Positions 24,831 through 32,609 of a stretch of 64,000 nt of DNA are shown here, piece after piece (position 1 is the first letter of the stretch; each line of letters opens with the position of its first letter). The notes under the pieces are model-generated. The model was not told where the DNA came from, searched no databases, and worked only from the letters and a program-made list of their open reading frames with translations. Source of the stretch: Streptomyces sp. NBC_01478 (GTDB lineage Bacteria; Actinomycetota; Actinomycetes; Streptomycetales; Streptomycetaceae); NCBI RefSeq assembly GCF_036227225.1, contig NZ_CP109444.1, positions 5,685,501-5,749,500 on the forward strand, in the 5' to 3' direction. The position numbers and the translations under genes are program-made.

Positions 24831-25661
24831 CTACTGCGTGGTTCGCAAGGTCAGCACGGTCCCTCTCGCCCATTGGACGAGGCTCACGGCCAGATGCACA
24901 GCGCTCTGAGCCTCATCCAATGTCGGCTTGCGTTGCGTGCCGTTAGCGTGCCGGTCTGGGTTGGGCCATAGAGCGTCAAGCATAGAGATTAGGGGCTGAA
25001 CACTGTGGTCCATCTTGACGCCGGGGAGAATGAAGTTCCAACGGTCGCCCTGACTGCGAAGCGAACCCACAACGTGGCCAAGTTGCGCCTTGTCTTGCTT
25101 TGGTACCACGATTGGAATGAGAGCCGCCTCAACCGCCTTGATGGCATGATCCCACGCATCCGAGGCGTCGGGGTCACGAGAAAAAGCCCGGTCCCATGCC
25201 TGCTTCAGCTCGTCGCTGGCCTGATCAGTAGGTGATGTTGCTACGTCGTAACTTCGTTGTGCGGTCTCGTCAACCCGGCGCCGAAGTCCCCCCAGGTCCC
25301 TTGCGGCCATCCAAGCGGAGCCGCCGATCGACAAGGACTGCTCCAAATGTGGGGCGCCAGAATTTCCCACCGATGTGCTCAGCAGGTAGTCGATGACGTC
25401 GAGGAAAAGATCGCCGTTTTGCAGACATTGAGAAAGTAGGTGGTGCATCATGGCCGAACCATCCCCATTTACGACTGGAATGCGTACGGCCAGTGCTGCA
25501 TTGTGGATAAGGTCTCTGTTCATTCCCCGGCTTGACCGATATCCGAAGATGCCCTCAACCCAATACTCCAAGGCAGGAGCAAGGTGCTGGGGAACTCCCT
25601 CCTCGATTTGATTCGGAGGCTTAATTCCACGGCGCACGGACAGAGGGACCCAGTTCGACAT
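24831..25661 (-). CDS. Protein with abortive-infection-like C-terminal domain
   Basis: 276 residues from ATG 25661. The C-terminal ~110 residues (H-A-I-K-A-V-E-A-A-L-I-P-I-V, then M-L-D-A-L-W-P-N-P-D-R-H and the helix A-Q-S-A-V-H-L-A-V-S-L-V) resemble the all-helical Abi-C/HEPN-related domain. The N-terminal half, about 1-140, is unrecognised. There is no clear ribosome site at ATG 25661, and an upstream open frame to 26030 looks non-coding. Lying directly upstream of the HEPN-like gene on the same strand, it may form a two-gene defence module with it. Confidence 0.5.
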   Translation of the reverse strand: MSNWVPLSVRRGIKPPNQIEEGVPQHLAPALEYWVEGIFGYRSSRGMNRDLIHNAALAVRIPVVNGDGSAMMHHLLSQCLQNGDLFLDVIDYLLSTSVGNSGAPHLEQSLSIGGSAWMAARDLGGLRRRVDETAQRSYDVATSPTDQASDELKQAWDRAFSRDPDASDAWDHAIKAVEAALIPIVVPKQDKAQLGHVVGSLRSQGDRWNFILPGVKMDHSVQPLISMLDALWPNPDRHANGTQRKPTLDEAQSAVHLAVSLVQWARGTVLTLRTTQ

Positions 25662-26155
25662 GGCCGGAAGGGTACAGCCTGATAGGGGGTTCTTGTGTGG
25701 CCTTTTCGGTAGACGCACCTCTCTGGGTGTTACGCCCGCCGGGAGGCATGCGGTCAGCGGTCTGACGAGTGCCAGACTTGGAGCGGCCGCGCCGGGAGCG
25801 TCCGAGCGCAGAGTTCTGCAAGAGCTTCGGCCAGGCCTTGGAGAACAGCCGCGAACTGCCACCAGCCGCGTGGGCACCGTCTGTTGACTCGGCATGTTAG
25901 GTAGGCCACGGCAGTACGAGGCCCAACAAGCCCCAACCCCCGAGGGGCTTCGAGACGAAGGGCCGAAAGTCGTGCCATTCGCGTGCCAGATCCAGCGGGG
26001 ACTCACGGGGAACAGCGGGGACCAGGCCACGGAGCCACCAAGGCTGGATGACCCTTCCGCCGCAGGCCAGTACGGTAGTCGGCCCTACAAGACCCAAGTT
26101 TCCCAAGCTGAGAGCTTGGTCGGCATCGCAGGTCGGACACGCTGGGTAGGGTGGC
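25662..26155. other. Gene-free stretch in the element cargo region
   Basis: About 490 bp with several overlapping frames in both directions but no ribosome site, domain or codon pattern to support a gene. It should contain the promoter of the leftward HEPN/Abi-like pair and of the rightward gene at 26156. Confidence 0.5.
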
Positions 26156-26590
26156 GTGGTGCGTTACCTGACAGAGGCCTTCATCATCGGGGCCCTGAAG
26201 CGAGGCCGGCCGGTGGAACAGTTCCTCGGTCCGGTCAGCGCTCCCCGTCGTCTCGGAGTCGCGTACGTCGAGGTCCGCCCAACGAAGGCGGCCTATGAGG
26301 TCTACATCCATACCGTCGAAGACGTCGGTCATGAGAGGTTCCTCGACCTGGTCGAGTTCCCACCACTCAACGCCGACGAGGACGAAGAGGAGTTCGGCCG
26401 ACTCATTGCCACGGCAGATGACCCGTCTACCGCACTGGCCGCTGCCGAGGAGGCCACGGGCGCAGTGCGGGAGAGGTGGGTCAACGAGAGCCTGGTCCAG
26501 GGCGAATATGGCGACTTCGTCCGAGCGGGCCGACCTGCGGAACGATCTCCCGATGGACATCCTTGGCCAAGTCGCCTAGCAGGCAACTGA
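26156..26590 (+). CDS. Conserved hypothetical protein
   Basis: 144 residues from tandem GTG-GTG at 26156/26159. Begins V-R-Y-L-T-E-A-F-I-I-G-A-L-K-R-G and continues as a compact alpha/beta protein with an acidic D-E-D-E-E-E-F stretch near 80. It ends with W-V-N-E-S-L-V-Q-G-E-Y-G-D-F. Cytoplasmic, with no catalytic motif visible. It is cargo of the element and possibly an immunity-type protein, but that is speculation. Confidence 0.6.
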   Translation: MVRYLTEAFIIGALKRGRPVEQFLGPVSAPRRLGVAYVEVRPTKAAYEVYIHTVEDVGHERFLDLVEFPPLNADEDEEEFGRLIATADDPSTALAAAEEATGAVRERWVNESLVQGEYGDFVRAGRPAERSPDGHPWPSRLAGN

Positions 26591-26965
26591 GACACCGAGC
26601 AGTGAGTGTCTAACTGCGTGACAAAGCCGACGAACGCCGACGAACGAGCGCGGACGCCTACGGACCATCGGCCCAGGTGAGAGATGCACCCGTACAAGGC
26701 GGATGCCCCATGCAAGTTACTTCGGGACGAAGAGGTCACCGCCCAACACCCGACAGCGTGGCTGAGGCCCGTGGGGGTACAGCGAGGCACACGTGTGCGT
26801 GATCGGTCGCCGCGCCCACCGTCGTGGCTGACTGGCGTCGGCTGAGGCACAGACCCGCAGGCCTTCCTCTCCGGCTGCTCCGTGCAGGATCAAGGCGTGG
26901 CGCCGGCGGATTGGTCGACGCGGAAAAGGCGCCTGATGGAACACGGGATCCATCTGGTGCGGAAC
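26591..26965. other. Gene-free stretch with GACGAAC direct repeats
   Basis: Contains GCCGACGAAC twice in tandem near 26627-26645 and no convincing ORF. Further GAACG-type repeats occur closer to attR (27468-27560), as is common in the right arm of actinobacterial attP sites. Confidence 0.4.
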
Positions 26966-26981
26966 TGAGTACCCGTACTCA
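26966..26981. promoter_or_regulatory. Palindrome TGAGTAC-CC-GTACTCA
   Basis: Perfect 7-bp arms with a 2-bp centre, 35 bp upstream of the membrane-protein ATG at 27017. Probable operator or promoter-associated element. Confidence 0.6.
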
Positions 26982-27016
26982 TGTGCCGCCCTACGCGCGT
27001 GGGCAGGGTGGCGAGT

Positions 27017-27433
27017 ATGGACTTACCGGTTGCCCCTCCGGCCTTCGACGCCACCACCGGCTCCAGGCAGCGGCGCCGTGTGGACCGGAGTGCCGACATC
27101 GCAGCCGGGTGCGGTCTCGTACTCCTGGAGCTGATTGCCTTGGCGGCGATCTTCGGACTCTGGTTCCTGTCCGGCTTCGATCTCGACTCGGACAAGACCC
27201 CCACAACCGATCCCTTGTGGGGCTATCTGGTCGCCGCCGGCGGAGTCGGAGTCCTCGCCATTGCGGCGGCCGTGACAGCCGCATGGGTAGACGCCGTCGT
27301 GACGGTTGTCATCCAAGCCGTAATGGCCGTCCTGATCCTCATGATCTTCTTGGGTGGGGGTGAGGTCCAGTCTCACCAGGACCAGTTGTGCCACGACGTG
27401 CCGTCAGCGGCCAGTTGCAAGGACAGTGGTTGA
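27017..27433 (+). CDS. Small membrane protein
   Basis: 138 residues from ATG 27017. Three hydrophobic segments (about 32-52, 66-88, 93-113) follow a basic N-terminus, and the C-terminal tail has two cysteines (L-C-H-D-V…S-C-K-D). Last gene before attR. A small conserved Streptomyces membrane protein with no known function; the palindrome upstream suggests its own promoter. Confidence 0.65.
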   Translation: MDLPVAPPAFDATTGSRQRRRVDRSADIAAGCGLVLLELIALAAIFGLWFLSGFDLDSDKTPTTDPLWGYLVAAGGVGVLAIAAAVTAAWVDAVVTVVIQAVMAVLILMIFLGGGEVQSHQDQLCHDVPSAASCKDSG

Positions 27434-27443
27434 ACCGTGTGCC

Positions 27444-27464
27444 GCCGTCTCAGTTTCCGTCTCA
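27444..27464 (+). repeat. Right copy of the 21-bp repeat, probable integrase arm site
   Basis: Exact copy of 12356-12376, same orientation, 118 bp inside attR. Confidence 0.65.
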
Positions 27465-27581
27465 TTCAGCAACGTTCACGGCCGTTCAGCCAGGACCACA
27501 GCCTGAGCGCCGACCGAGGCCCAGCCGCCGATGAACGCAGGTGAACGTCCCCGAACGACGCCCACCTCCCCACCCCCACAG

Positions 27582-27702
27582 TTGGAAAGCGTGTTGGGGG
27601 CAACCCCTCACGAGTTCGAATCTCGTATCCTCCGCCAGTGCCTCACCGGGCACGATGTCGAAGGGCCCCACCATTCACAATGGGGCCCTTCGTCGTTGGC
27701 CG
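27582..27702 (+). repeat. attR: right 121-bp direct repeat with tRNA-Ser 3' remnant
   Basis: Copies the last 56 bases of tRNA-Ser(GGA) plus its trailer and hairpin. The remnant lacks the 5' half and cannot be a functional tRNA. The four differences from attL all fall in the hairpin loop region. Confidence 0.95.
27659..27692 (+). terminator. Original tRNA-Ser hairpin terminator, displaced to attR
   Basis: 12-bp stem CGAAGGGCCCCA with its complement and a 10-nt loop CCATTCACAA. Weaker than the element-supplied copy at 12316, which has 15 bp and a TTCG loop. It now lies 23 bp from the 3' end of the convergent VOC gene. Confidence 0.75.
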
Positions 27703-27714
27703 GCGCGGTTGGAT

Positions 27715-28155
27715 TTATGGCAGTTGTTCGGCCAGGCCGACGATGATGCCCTCCGGGCCGCGGAGGTAGCAGAGCAGGTAGCTGTCCTCGAACCGGGCGA
27801 TCTCGCCGACGAGTTCGGCGCCGTGCGGGCGTAGGCGGGCCACGGTGTCCTTGATGTCGTCGACGGCGAACATGACGCGGTGCGTGCCCAGGATGTTGTG
27901 CGGCCGGTTGCGCGGCCCGGCGTCGGTCGCCTCGGGGCTGCGGTATTTCGCCAGCTCGAGTCGGCTGTGGCCGTCCGGGGTCCGGACCATCGCGATGTCA
28001 CAGTGGACGCCGTCGAGTCCGGTGCACTGGTCGGCGAAGAGGCCCTGGACCTCCCCCCTGCCCTCCAGTTCCATACCGAGTTCCACGAAGAACGCGATGG
28101 CGGCGTCCATGTCCTCCACGACGATGCCGACGTTGTCCATCCGCTGAATCGCCAT
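27715..28155 (-). CDS. VOC-family (glyoxalase/dioxygenase fold) protein
   Basis: 146 residues from ATG 28155 with AAGGAG 8 bp upstream. Two beta-alpha-beta-beta-beta units: D-N-V-G-I-V-V-E-D-M-D-A-A-I-A-F-F at the N-terminus and H-R-V-M-F-A-V-D-D-I-K-D-T-V near residue 90. Conserved metal-ligand-type positions are present (E and H). Could be a metal-dependent isomerase, dioxygenase or a resistance binding protein. First chromosomal gene beyond attR. Confidence 0.85.
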   Translation of the reverse strand: MAIQRMDNVGIVVEDMDAAIAFFVELGMELEGRGEVQGLFADQCTGLDGVHCDIAMVRTPDGHSRLELAKYRSPEATDAGPRNRPHNILGTHRVMFAVDDIKDTVARLRPHGAELVGEIARFEDSYLLCYLRGPEGIIVGLAEQLP

Positions 28156-28330
28156 GCCGGTTTCTCCTTCTTCCTCGGGCGGCCGGTGGTGGGCGGTGCT
28201 GGTCGGTGGTGGCCGCTGATGTACCTGGGACGGAGCCGGTGGCACGTTCTCGACATCCGCGGACCGTCGAAGCAGTGCGGGCCGGGCCGAGCACCTCGTC
28301 GTCTTGCCGGACGGCGGACAGTCCGCGGCT

Positions 28331-28384
28331 GCTCGTCCTCGTGGTCGTGCTCGTCCTCGTGGTCGTGGTCGTGGTCGTGGTCGA
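28331..28384 (+). repeat. CTCGTC/GTGGTC short tandem repeat
   Basis: 54 bp of GTCGTG/CTCGTC units in the 336-bp gene-free stretch between the VOC gene and the large protein gene. No gene is supported in 28156-28491. Confidence 0.7.
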
Positions 28385-28491
28385 CACGGGCTCGTCCGGA
28401 CGGCAACCCGCTCCACGTCTCCGGCATTGAGCCCCGCTCCACCCCCTGGAACTCCGCCCCAGTCAGATCGGCGACTCCGAATTCGGAATTC

Positions 28492-31400
28492 TCATTGGCT
28501 GGCCAGCGGAGTGAGAGTCTGCAACCTGCTGACGAGTTGGTAGCATCGCCGCTCGGGTCCAGAAGTCCGGCCGGCGATCGTTTTGGTCAATTCTCGCATG
28601 GCTGCCGGATGCGCACCGCGTCCGGTTCTCTCGTAGATCGTCAGAAGACGGCGCAGGAGTGAGCGCGCCGCGGAGATATCGCCCTCAAGGGTTTTCGCAT
28701 GTGCCCTGGCGCAGAGGTCGACCGCGTTTCCGTCCGACCGCTCTCCCATTTGGAGATCGGCACGCTCGGGCAAGCTGACCCGTAGAAGTTCCGATACGAC
28801 TACCGAGTACACCTCTCGCTCTGATTCCTCCGGATAGTTCGCGAGGATGTGACGAATCCGGCGCTGTTGTTTGTCGAGATCTCCCGGAAGCAGGCGCAGC
28901 AGAAGGATGAGCCGCTTCAAGGCCTGGGGATTCAGCGAGAGCGCCGTGTTCAGCACGGGAGGAGTGGTGCCTGCCCAGTCGGTCAGGGCCACCAGGCAGT
29001 CCGCCAGCACGGCGGGCTTTTGCCAGTCTTCCTGCACCGCGCAGTCGACCAGGAGCCTGGACACCGCGGAGGAGTCGGCCTGGTCCTTGGCCTGTACGAC
29101 CGCGGTGGCCAATTGCAGCACCAGTTCGGGCTGAGCGGTTTCCGGTATGTCGAGAAAGCCGCGCAGATAGTTCTCCGCGTCCGAGGGGCGCAGCGAGCGA
29201 GCGTGGATCGCTGTTTCCAGCGCGGAGAAATGCAGCGGCAGGAAATCCTTGATGGGTACCTGCGGATCGTTCAGCAGCCGGCCCACCGCGTCCAGTGACA
29301 TTCGGGACAGGGAATGCAGTTCGTCGGGATGCCATGCCCTGGCGAGTTTCAGCAGCCGCTGCCATACGTGCGCGGCCTGATTGTGCGGGAGTTCACGGGC
29401 CAGCGGCAGCAGGACCTCTACGCTCCTCACCCCTAGCCGGTCGTTGGACTCCGCGCGGCGGATCGCCTCCAACTCCGCTTCGAATCTGTGACAGGCGGCG
29501 TCGTCGAGGGTCGACGGCTGGAGGCAGGCTCTCAGTATGCGCAGGGACAGATCGTGCCGTTTCTGGGTGAGGCAGCGGCCCGTCAGATCCGCGAAGTGGT
29601 CCGAGCACTTGAAGCGGTCCTGCAAAGACGCCGTTTCCGCGTCCGCCACAGCGCTGTACAGATGACGCCACAGCCAGTTCCGGTCGTCGGGCCGCCCGTA
29701 CTTGGCGACCAGTGGCGGAAACAACTGCGCCGTGTTCTTTGCATGCAGCAGTTTCGGCACATCCACGATGCCGCCGCGCAGAACCGGCATCAGCAGGTCC
29801 GTGATCTCTTTCTCCCTGGGGAACTTCTTCACCATTTCGAAAAAGTCCGCCCAGGGGTTCACATCCCAATCGGAGGCACCTTGTAACCGGCGGACCAAGT
29901 GAAGCATTGTCTCGTCGCCGCCCAGCGTGAGGAGCATGTGCAGAACTTCGGCCGGGTTGCGCGGTTGAGGAGCCAGATTTTGCGCAAGCTCGTCCGAGAG
30001 ACCCCGCTGCCAGTAGTCCGCCAGGGATCTGACGTCCGGGAGCATTCCACCGTCCAGCCGGTGGATCGCGACAATGAGCGGATACCAGGCGTAGATCTGT
30101 GTCGAAACCGATCCCTGGGTGCTTTTTGCGGCAATGGAGAGGATCAGATCCCGGTGTTCCCTCACCAACCAGGACCGGTCCTCTTTCGAGGCCTTGGTGA
30201 TGAGCTCCCGCGCGAATTTGCAGTGCAATCGATTGGCGGGATCGACTCCTCTCAGTGCCTTGTGGAGAGATTCGCGCCTGTATTTTACGAAGGTGTCGTC
30301 CCCGTTCCGCTTCTTTATTTTCTTCAGTGCCCGGTCCAGGACGGTGCGCTGCCCCAGCCAGACAAGGCGCTGACCGTTCCCCGTGGTGTAGCCGTGTGCC
30401 TGTTCCAGGTCATCCGACGCAAGGCCGAACGCTTCACTGAGAACGCCGTCGGGCACGGGGAGCCGATGGGTTCCGCAGGACATGAGCAACAGAAGGCCGA
30501 GCGACTTGCCCGTGTCGGTCGGGTACTTCTGGTACTGACCGTGCAGTTCTTCTGCGTACCGCTGGAACTCCTGCTCCCGGTCGGAGCTGAGCATGCGGAC
30601 GATCTCACCGATCAGCGGGGGTCTGTCACTCCTGAGGCGAAGGCTCATGTCCGCTTGTTCGCTGTGGGTCATGCGGTGCCGCCCGGACCGGGACGAATGC
30701 AACACCTCGGCGAGCGACTGCACTTCGCCGATCTGCACCCGTCCCACCTGAACCGTTTCCTGGAACGGCTGCAGCCACGTGGGGATGTCGCACTCGGTCA
30801 CCACGTACAGCCCGGGTTCGCCGCCGCCCTTCTCGTCCAGCACGGGGCCGAGCATCGCCCGCACATCATCGGGGTCGGGGACGGCGTCCAGCACGACGAC
30901 GAAGGGCTGTCGCTGCGCGGCACGAAACGCCTTCAGCGCCGTGATGTCCGCTTCGGCCGCCGGATCGAGGACGAAGACGGGGACCTTCCTGATCTGGTGG
31001 AGTTCGTCCACGCTGCGCAGCAGCGCCCAGGTGCGCCCCGAGCCGCGGGCACCGTCCACCTTCAGGATCCTTGAACGCGGGGAGCGCTGGTCGAGCCAGT
31101 CGCCCATGGCCCGGTAGGCCTGACGGTTGATCTCCCGAGCGATCGCCGGCTTCAAGAAGCACTCGTGGGTGACGAGAGCCAGCGGGGTACCAGGAGCGGG
31201 CACTTGCTCCCGCCACCGGGTCCAGTCGACCGGCCCGTCGGCAGCCGGGTCGTCGGCGACCTGCCCGACTGCGACCGGCCCGTCGGTGGCCGGCCCGTCT
31301 GCGACCTGCCCGTCGGTGGCCGGGCCGAGGCTTCGAGGGGTCGGCTCAGCCGTAGAACTGTCCTGCGTGTGCGGTACGGCGACGGCCCGGAACGCTTCGC

Positions 31401-32547
31401 AGGCACGGGCCGCCAGGCGCAGGAACCACTGCTGTTCGGCGGTTTCCGTCCGGCGCGTGAGGAACATCAACGCGCATGCCTGCAGGGCCAGGAGGTACTG
31501 GGGGTGCCATTCGGGCTGGGCGTAACGGTGGGTCTGACGCCAGCGGTCAGGGGCGGCTCGCAGGCTCCGGAGGGCGTACAGCAGATCCTTGGGCAGGCGG
31601 CCTTCGTTCGGGTGGGAAGTCTCCTCGTCCTCGTTGAGCAGGAGTTCTTCCAGCACGCTCCGTTCCGGCTCTTCCAGTCGGGGAAGGTAGTCGCAGACCA
31701 CGTACAGCAACAACTGCACCGGGTCCCGCAGGAGCAGCCCTTCGTCCTCGAAGCGCGACAGGTCGACGAGGCAGAAGGAGTCGGGTTCGAGCTCCGGCCG
31801 CGTGGCCACCATGATGTTTCCGGGGTGCAGGTCGTAGTGGGCGCGGCCCAGTGCCACCGTGGGCGGTTTCAGACCGGCCAGCGGGGAAGGGACCGCGAAC
31901 GGGGTGGGGTTGGGCAGCTCGCGGGGCCATCCCGGCAGCGTGAGGAACTCGCTGTGCAGATCGGCTCCCAGGAGCCGTGCGGCGGCGCCGGCCAGGGCGC
32001 TGGTGGGCCTGGCCCGGTGGCCCAGTGCCTTCGCCAGGAAGTCCTGGGCCGCCATGTCGTGGTCGGCACGCCGGTCGGGGTTCCAGTCCGTGAAGACGCC
32101 ATCGATGACGGCGGCGGCCACATCGATTTTCCCCTCACCAGGTGAAACCGCGGTCAGCGGGTTCAGCGGATGCCGACCGCGTGCGTCGAGCGCGCAGTCG
32201 AGGAACATCAGCCAGGTGTCGCCGACCCGGAGGGGATCGTAGACCTGGCTGATGAATCGGCGTTCAGGGAAGTCGAACGTGGGCCCGCCCTGGCGGAAGG
32301 GCGGGCGGGACTGCCATGCCGCTTCGAGATCATGGGGTTCGGTGACGGCCCCCTCCTCGCCGGCACATAACTTGAGCAGGAGCTTCTGCTGTGGATGCTT
32401 CGCATCCCCTTCGTGGAACACGAAGCCCAGGCGTGCTCCGCTGCCGCCGTCGGGCAATGCTTTCTCGAAGGTGATACTGCGCCGACTGTTCTGCCAGTGC
32501 GCCAGCGCGGCGGCAACCTCCTGGCCAAAGTGCGTCAACCCACTCAT
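28492..32547 (-). CDS. Large kinase-like / P-loop / helical-repeat protein (STAND-like)
   Basis: 1351 residues from ATG 32547, with GGAG 5 bp upstream. Residues 1-395 look like a phosphotransferase or protein-kinase-type domain: a possible Lys in K-L-L-L-K-L (55-60), the catalytic loop H-Y-D-L-H-P-G-N (237-244) and the metal-binding V-D-L-S (261-264). A Gly/Asp/Ala repeat linker (about 408-441, A-D-G-P type) leads to an NTPase-like region with Walker A G-A-R-G-S-G-R-T (499-506) and Walker B F-V-V-V-L-D (549-554). Residues about 650-1351 are long helical solenoid. This matches the effector–NTPase–sensor plan of STAND proteins used in bacterial immunity. Family membership is inferred from motifs only. 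Confidence 0.6.
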   Translation of the reverse strand: MSGLTHFGQEVAAALAHWQNSRRSITFEKALPDGGSGARLGFVFHEGDAKHPQQKLLLKLCAGEEGAVTEPHDLEAAWQSRPPFRQGGPTFDFPERRFISQVYDPLRVGDTWLMFLDCALDARGRHPLNPLTAVSPGEGKIDVAAAVIDGVFTDWNPDRRADHDMAAQDFLAKALGHRARPTSALAGAAARLLGADLHSEFLTLPGWPRELPNPTPFAVPSPLAGLKPPTVALGRAHYDLHPGNIMVATRPELEPDSFCLVDLSRFEDEGLLLRDPVQLLLYVVCDYLPRLEEPERSVLEELLLNEDEETSHPNEGRLPKDLLYALRSLRAAPDRWRQTHRYAQPEWHPQYLLALQACALMFLTRRTETAEQQWFLRLAARACEAFRAVAVPHTQDSSTAEPTPRSLGPATDGQVADGPATDGPVAVGQVADDPAADGPVDWTRWREQVPAPGTPLALVTHECFLKPAIAREINRQAYRAMGDWLDQRSPRSRILKVDGARGSGRTWALLRSVDELHQIRKVPVFVLDPAAEADITALKAFRAAQRQPFVVVLDAVPDPDDVRAMLGPVLDEKGGGEPGLYVVTECDIPTWLQPFQETVQVGRVQIGEVQSLAEVLHSSRSGRHRMTHSEQADMSLRLRSDRPPLIGEIVRMLSSDREQEFQRYAEELHGQYQKYPTDTGKSLGLLLLMSCGTHRLPVPDGVLSEAFGLASDDLEQAHGYTTGNGQRLVWLGQRTVLDRALKKIKKRNGDDTFVKYRRESLHKALRGVDPANRLHCKFARELITKASKEDRSWLVREHRDLILSIAAKSTQGSVSTQIYAWYPLIVAIHRLDGGMLPDVRSLADYWQRGLSDELAQNLAPQPRNPAEVLHMLLTLGGDETMLHLVRRLQGASDWDVNPWADFFEMVKKFPREKEITDLLMPVLRGGIVDVPKLLHAKNTAQLFPPLVAKYGRPDDRNWLWRHLYSAVADAETASLQDRFKCSDHFADLTGRCLTQKRHDLSLRILRACLQPSTLDDAACHRFEAELEAIRRAESNDRLGVRSVEVLLPLARELPHNQAAHVWQRLLKLARAWHPDELHSLSRMSLDAVGRLLNDPQVPIKDFLPLHFSALETAIHARSLRPSDAENYLRGFLDIPETAQPELVLQLATAVVQAKDQADSSAVSRLLVDCAVQEDWQKPAVLADCLVALTDWAGTTPPVLNTALSLNPQALKRLILLLRLLPGDLDKQQRRIRHILANYPEESEREVYSVVVSELLRVSLPERADLQMGERSDGNAVDLCARAHAKTLEGDISAARSLLRRLLTIYERTGRGAHPAAMRELTKTIAGRTSGPERRCYQLVSRLQTLTPLASQ

Positions 32548-32609
32548 CGCTCCAGTCTGTCCGAACCCGGGTCACAGCGTGAGCAGTTGTGGTGCTATGC
32601 CTCCGGAAG

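Larger units (their letters stand above)
12239..27672. mobile_element. Integrated AICE (pSAM2-type integrative conjugative element), ~15.3 kb
   Basis: Flanked by a 121-bp repeat (first 91 bp identical) that starts in the anticodon loop of tRNA-Ser(GGA). Content in order from attL: int, xis, rep (frameshifted), small Spd-like genes, DUF2637-like protein, FtsK-like Tra, small conserved protein, Cys-rich protein, GntR repressor, Nudix protein, ATPase, hypotheticals, an IS481 insertion, then cargo. This gene set and order are those of AICEs, which integrate by a tyrosine recombinase, replicate by rolling circle and move as double-stranded DNA through a single FtsK-like pump. Excision should give a circle of 15,343 bp. 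Confidence 0.93.

Noticed and set aside
27582..27637. A second tRNA-Ser gene at attR
   Set aside because: Only the 3' 56 bases are present; the acceptor 5' strand and D arm are missing, so it is an attachment-site remnant.
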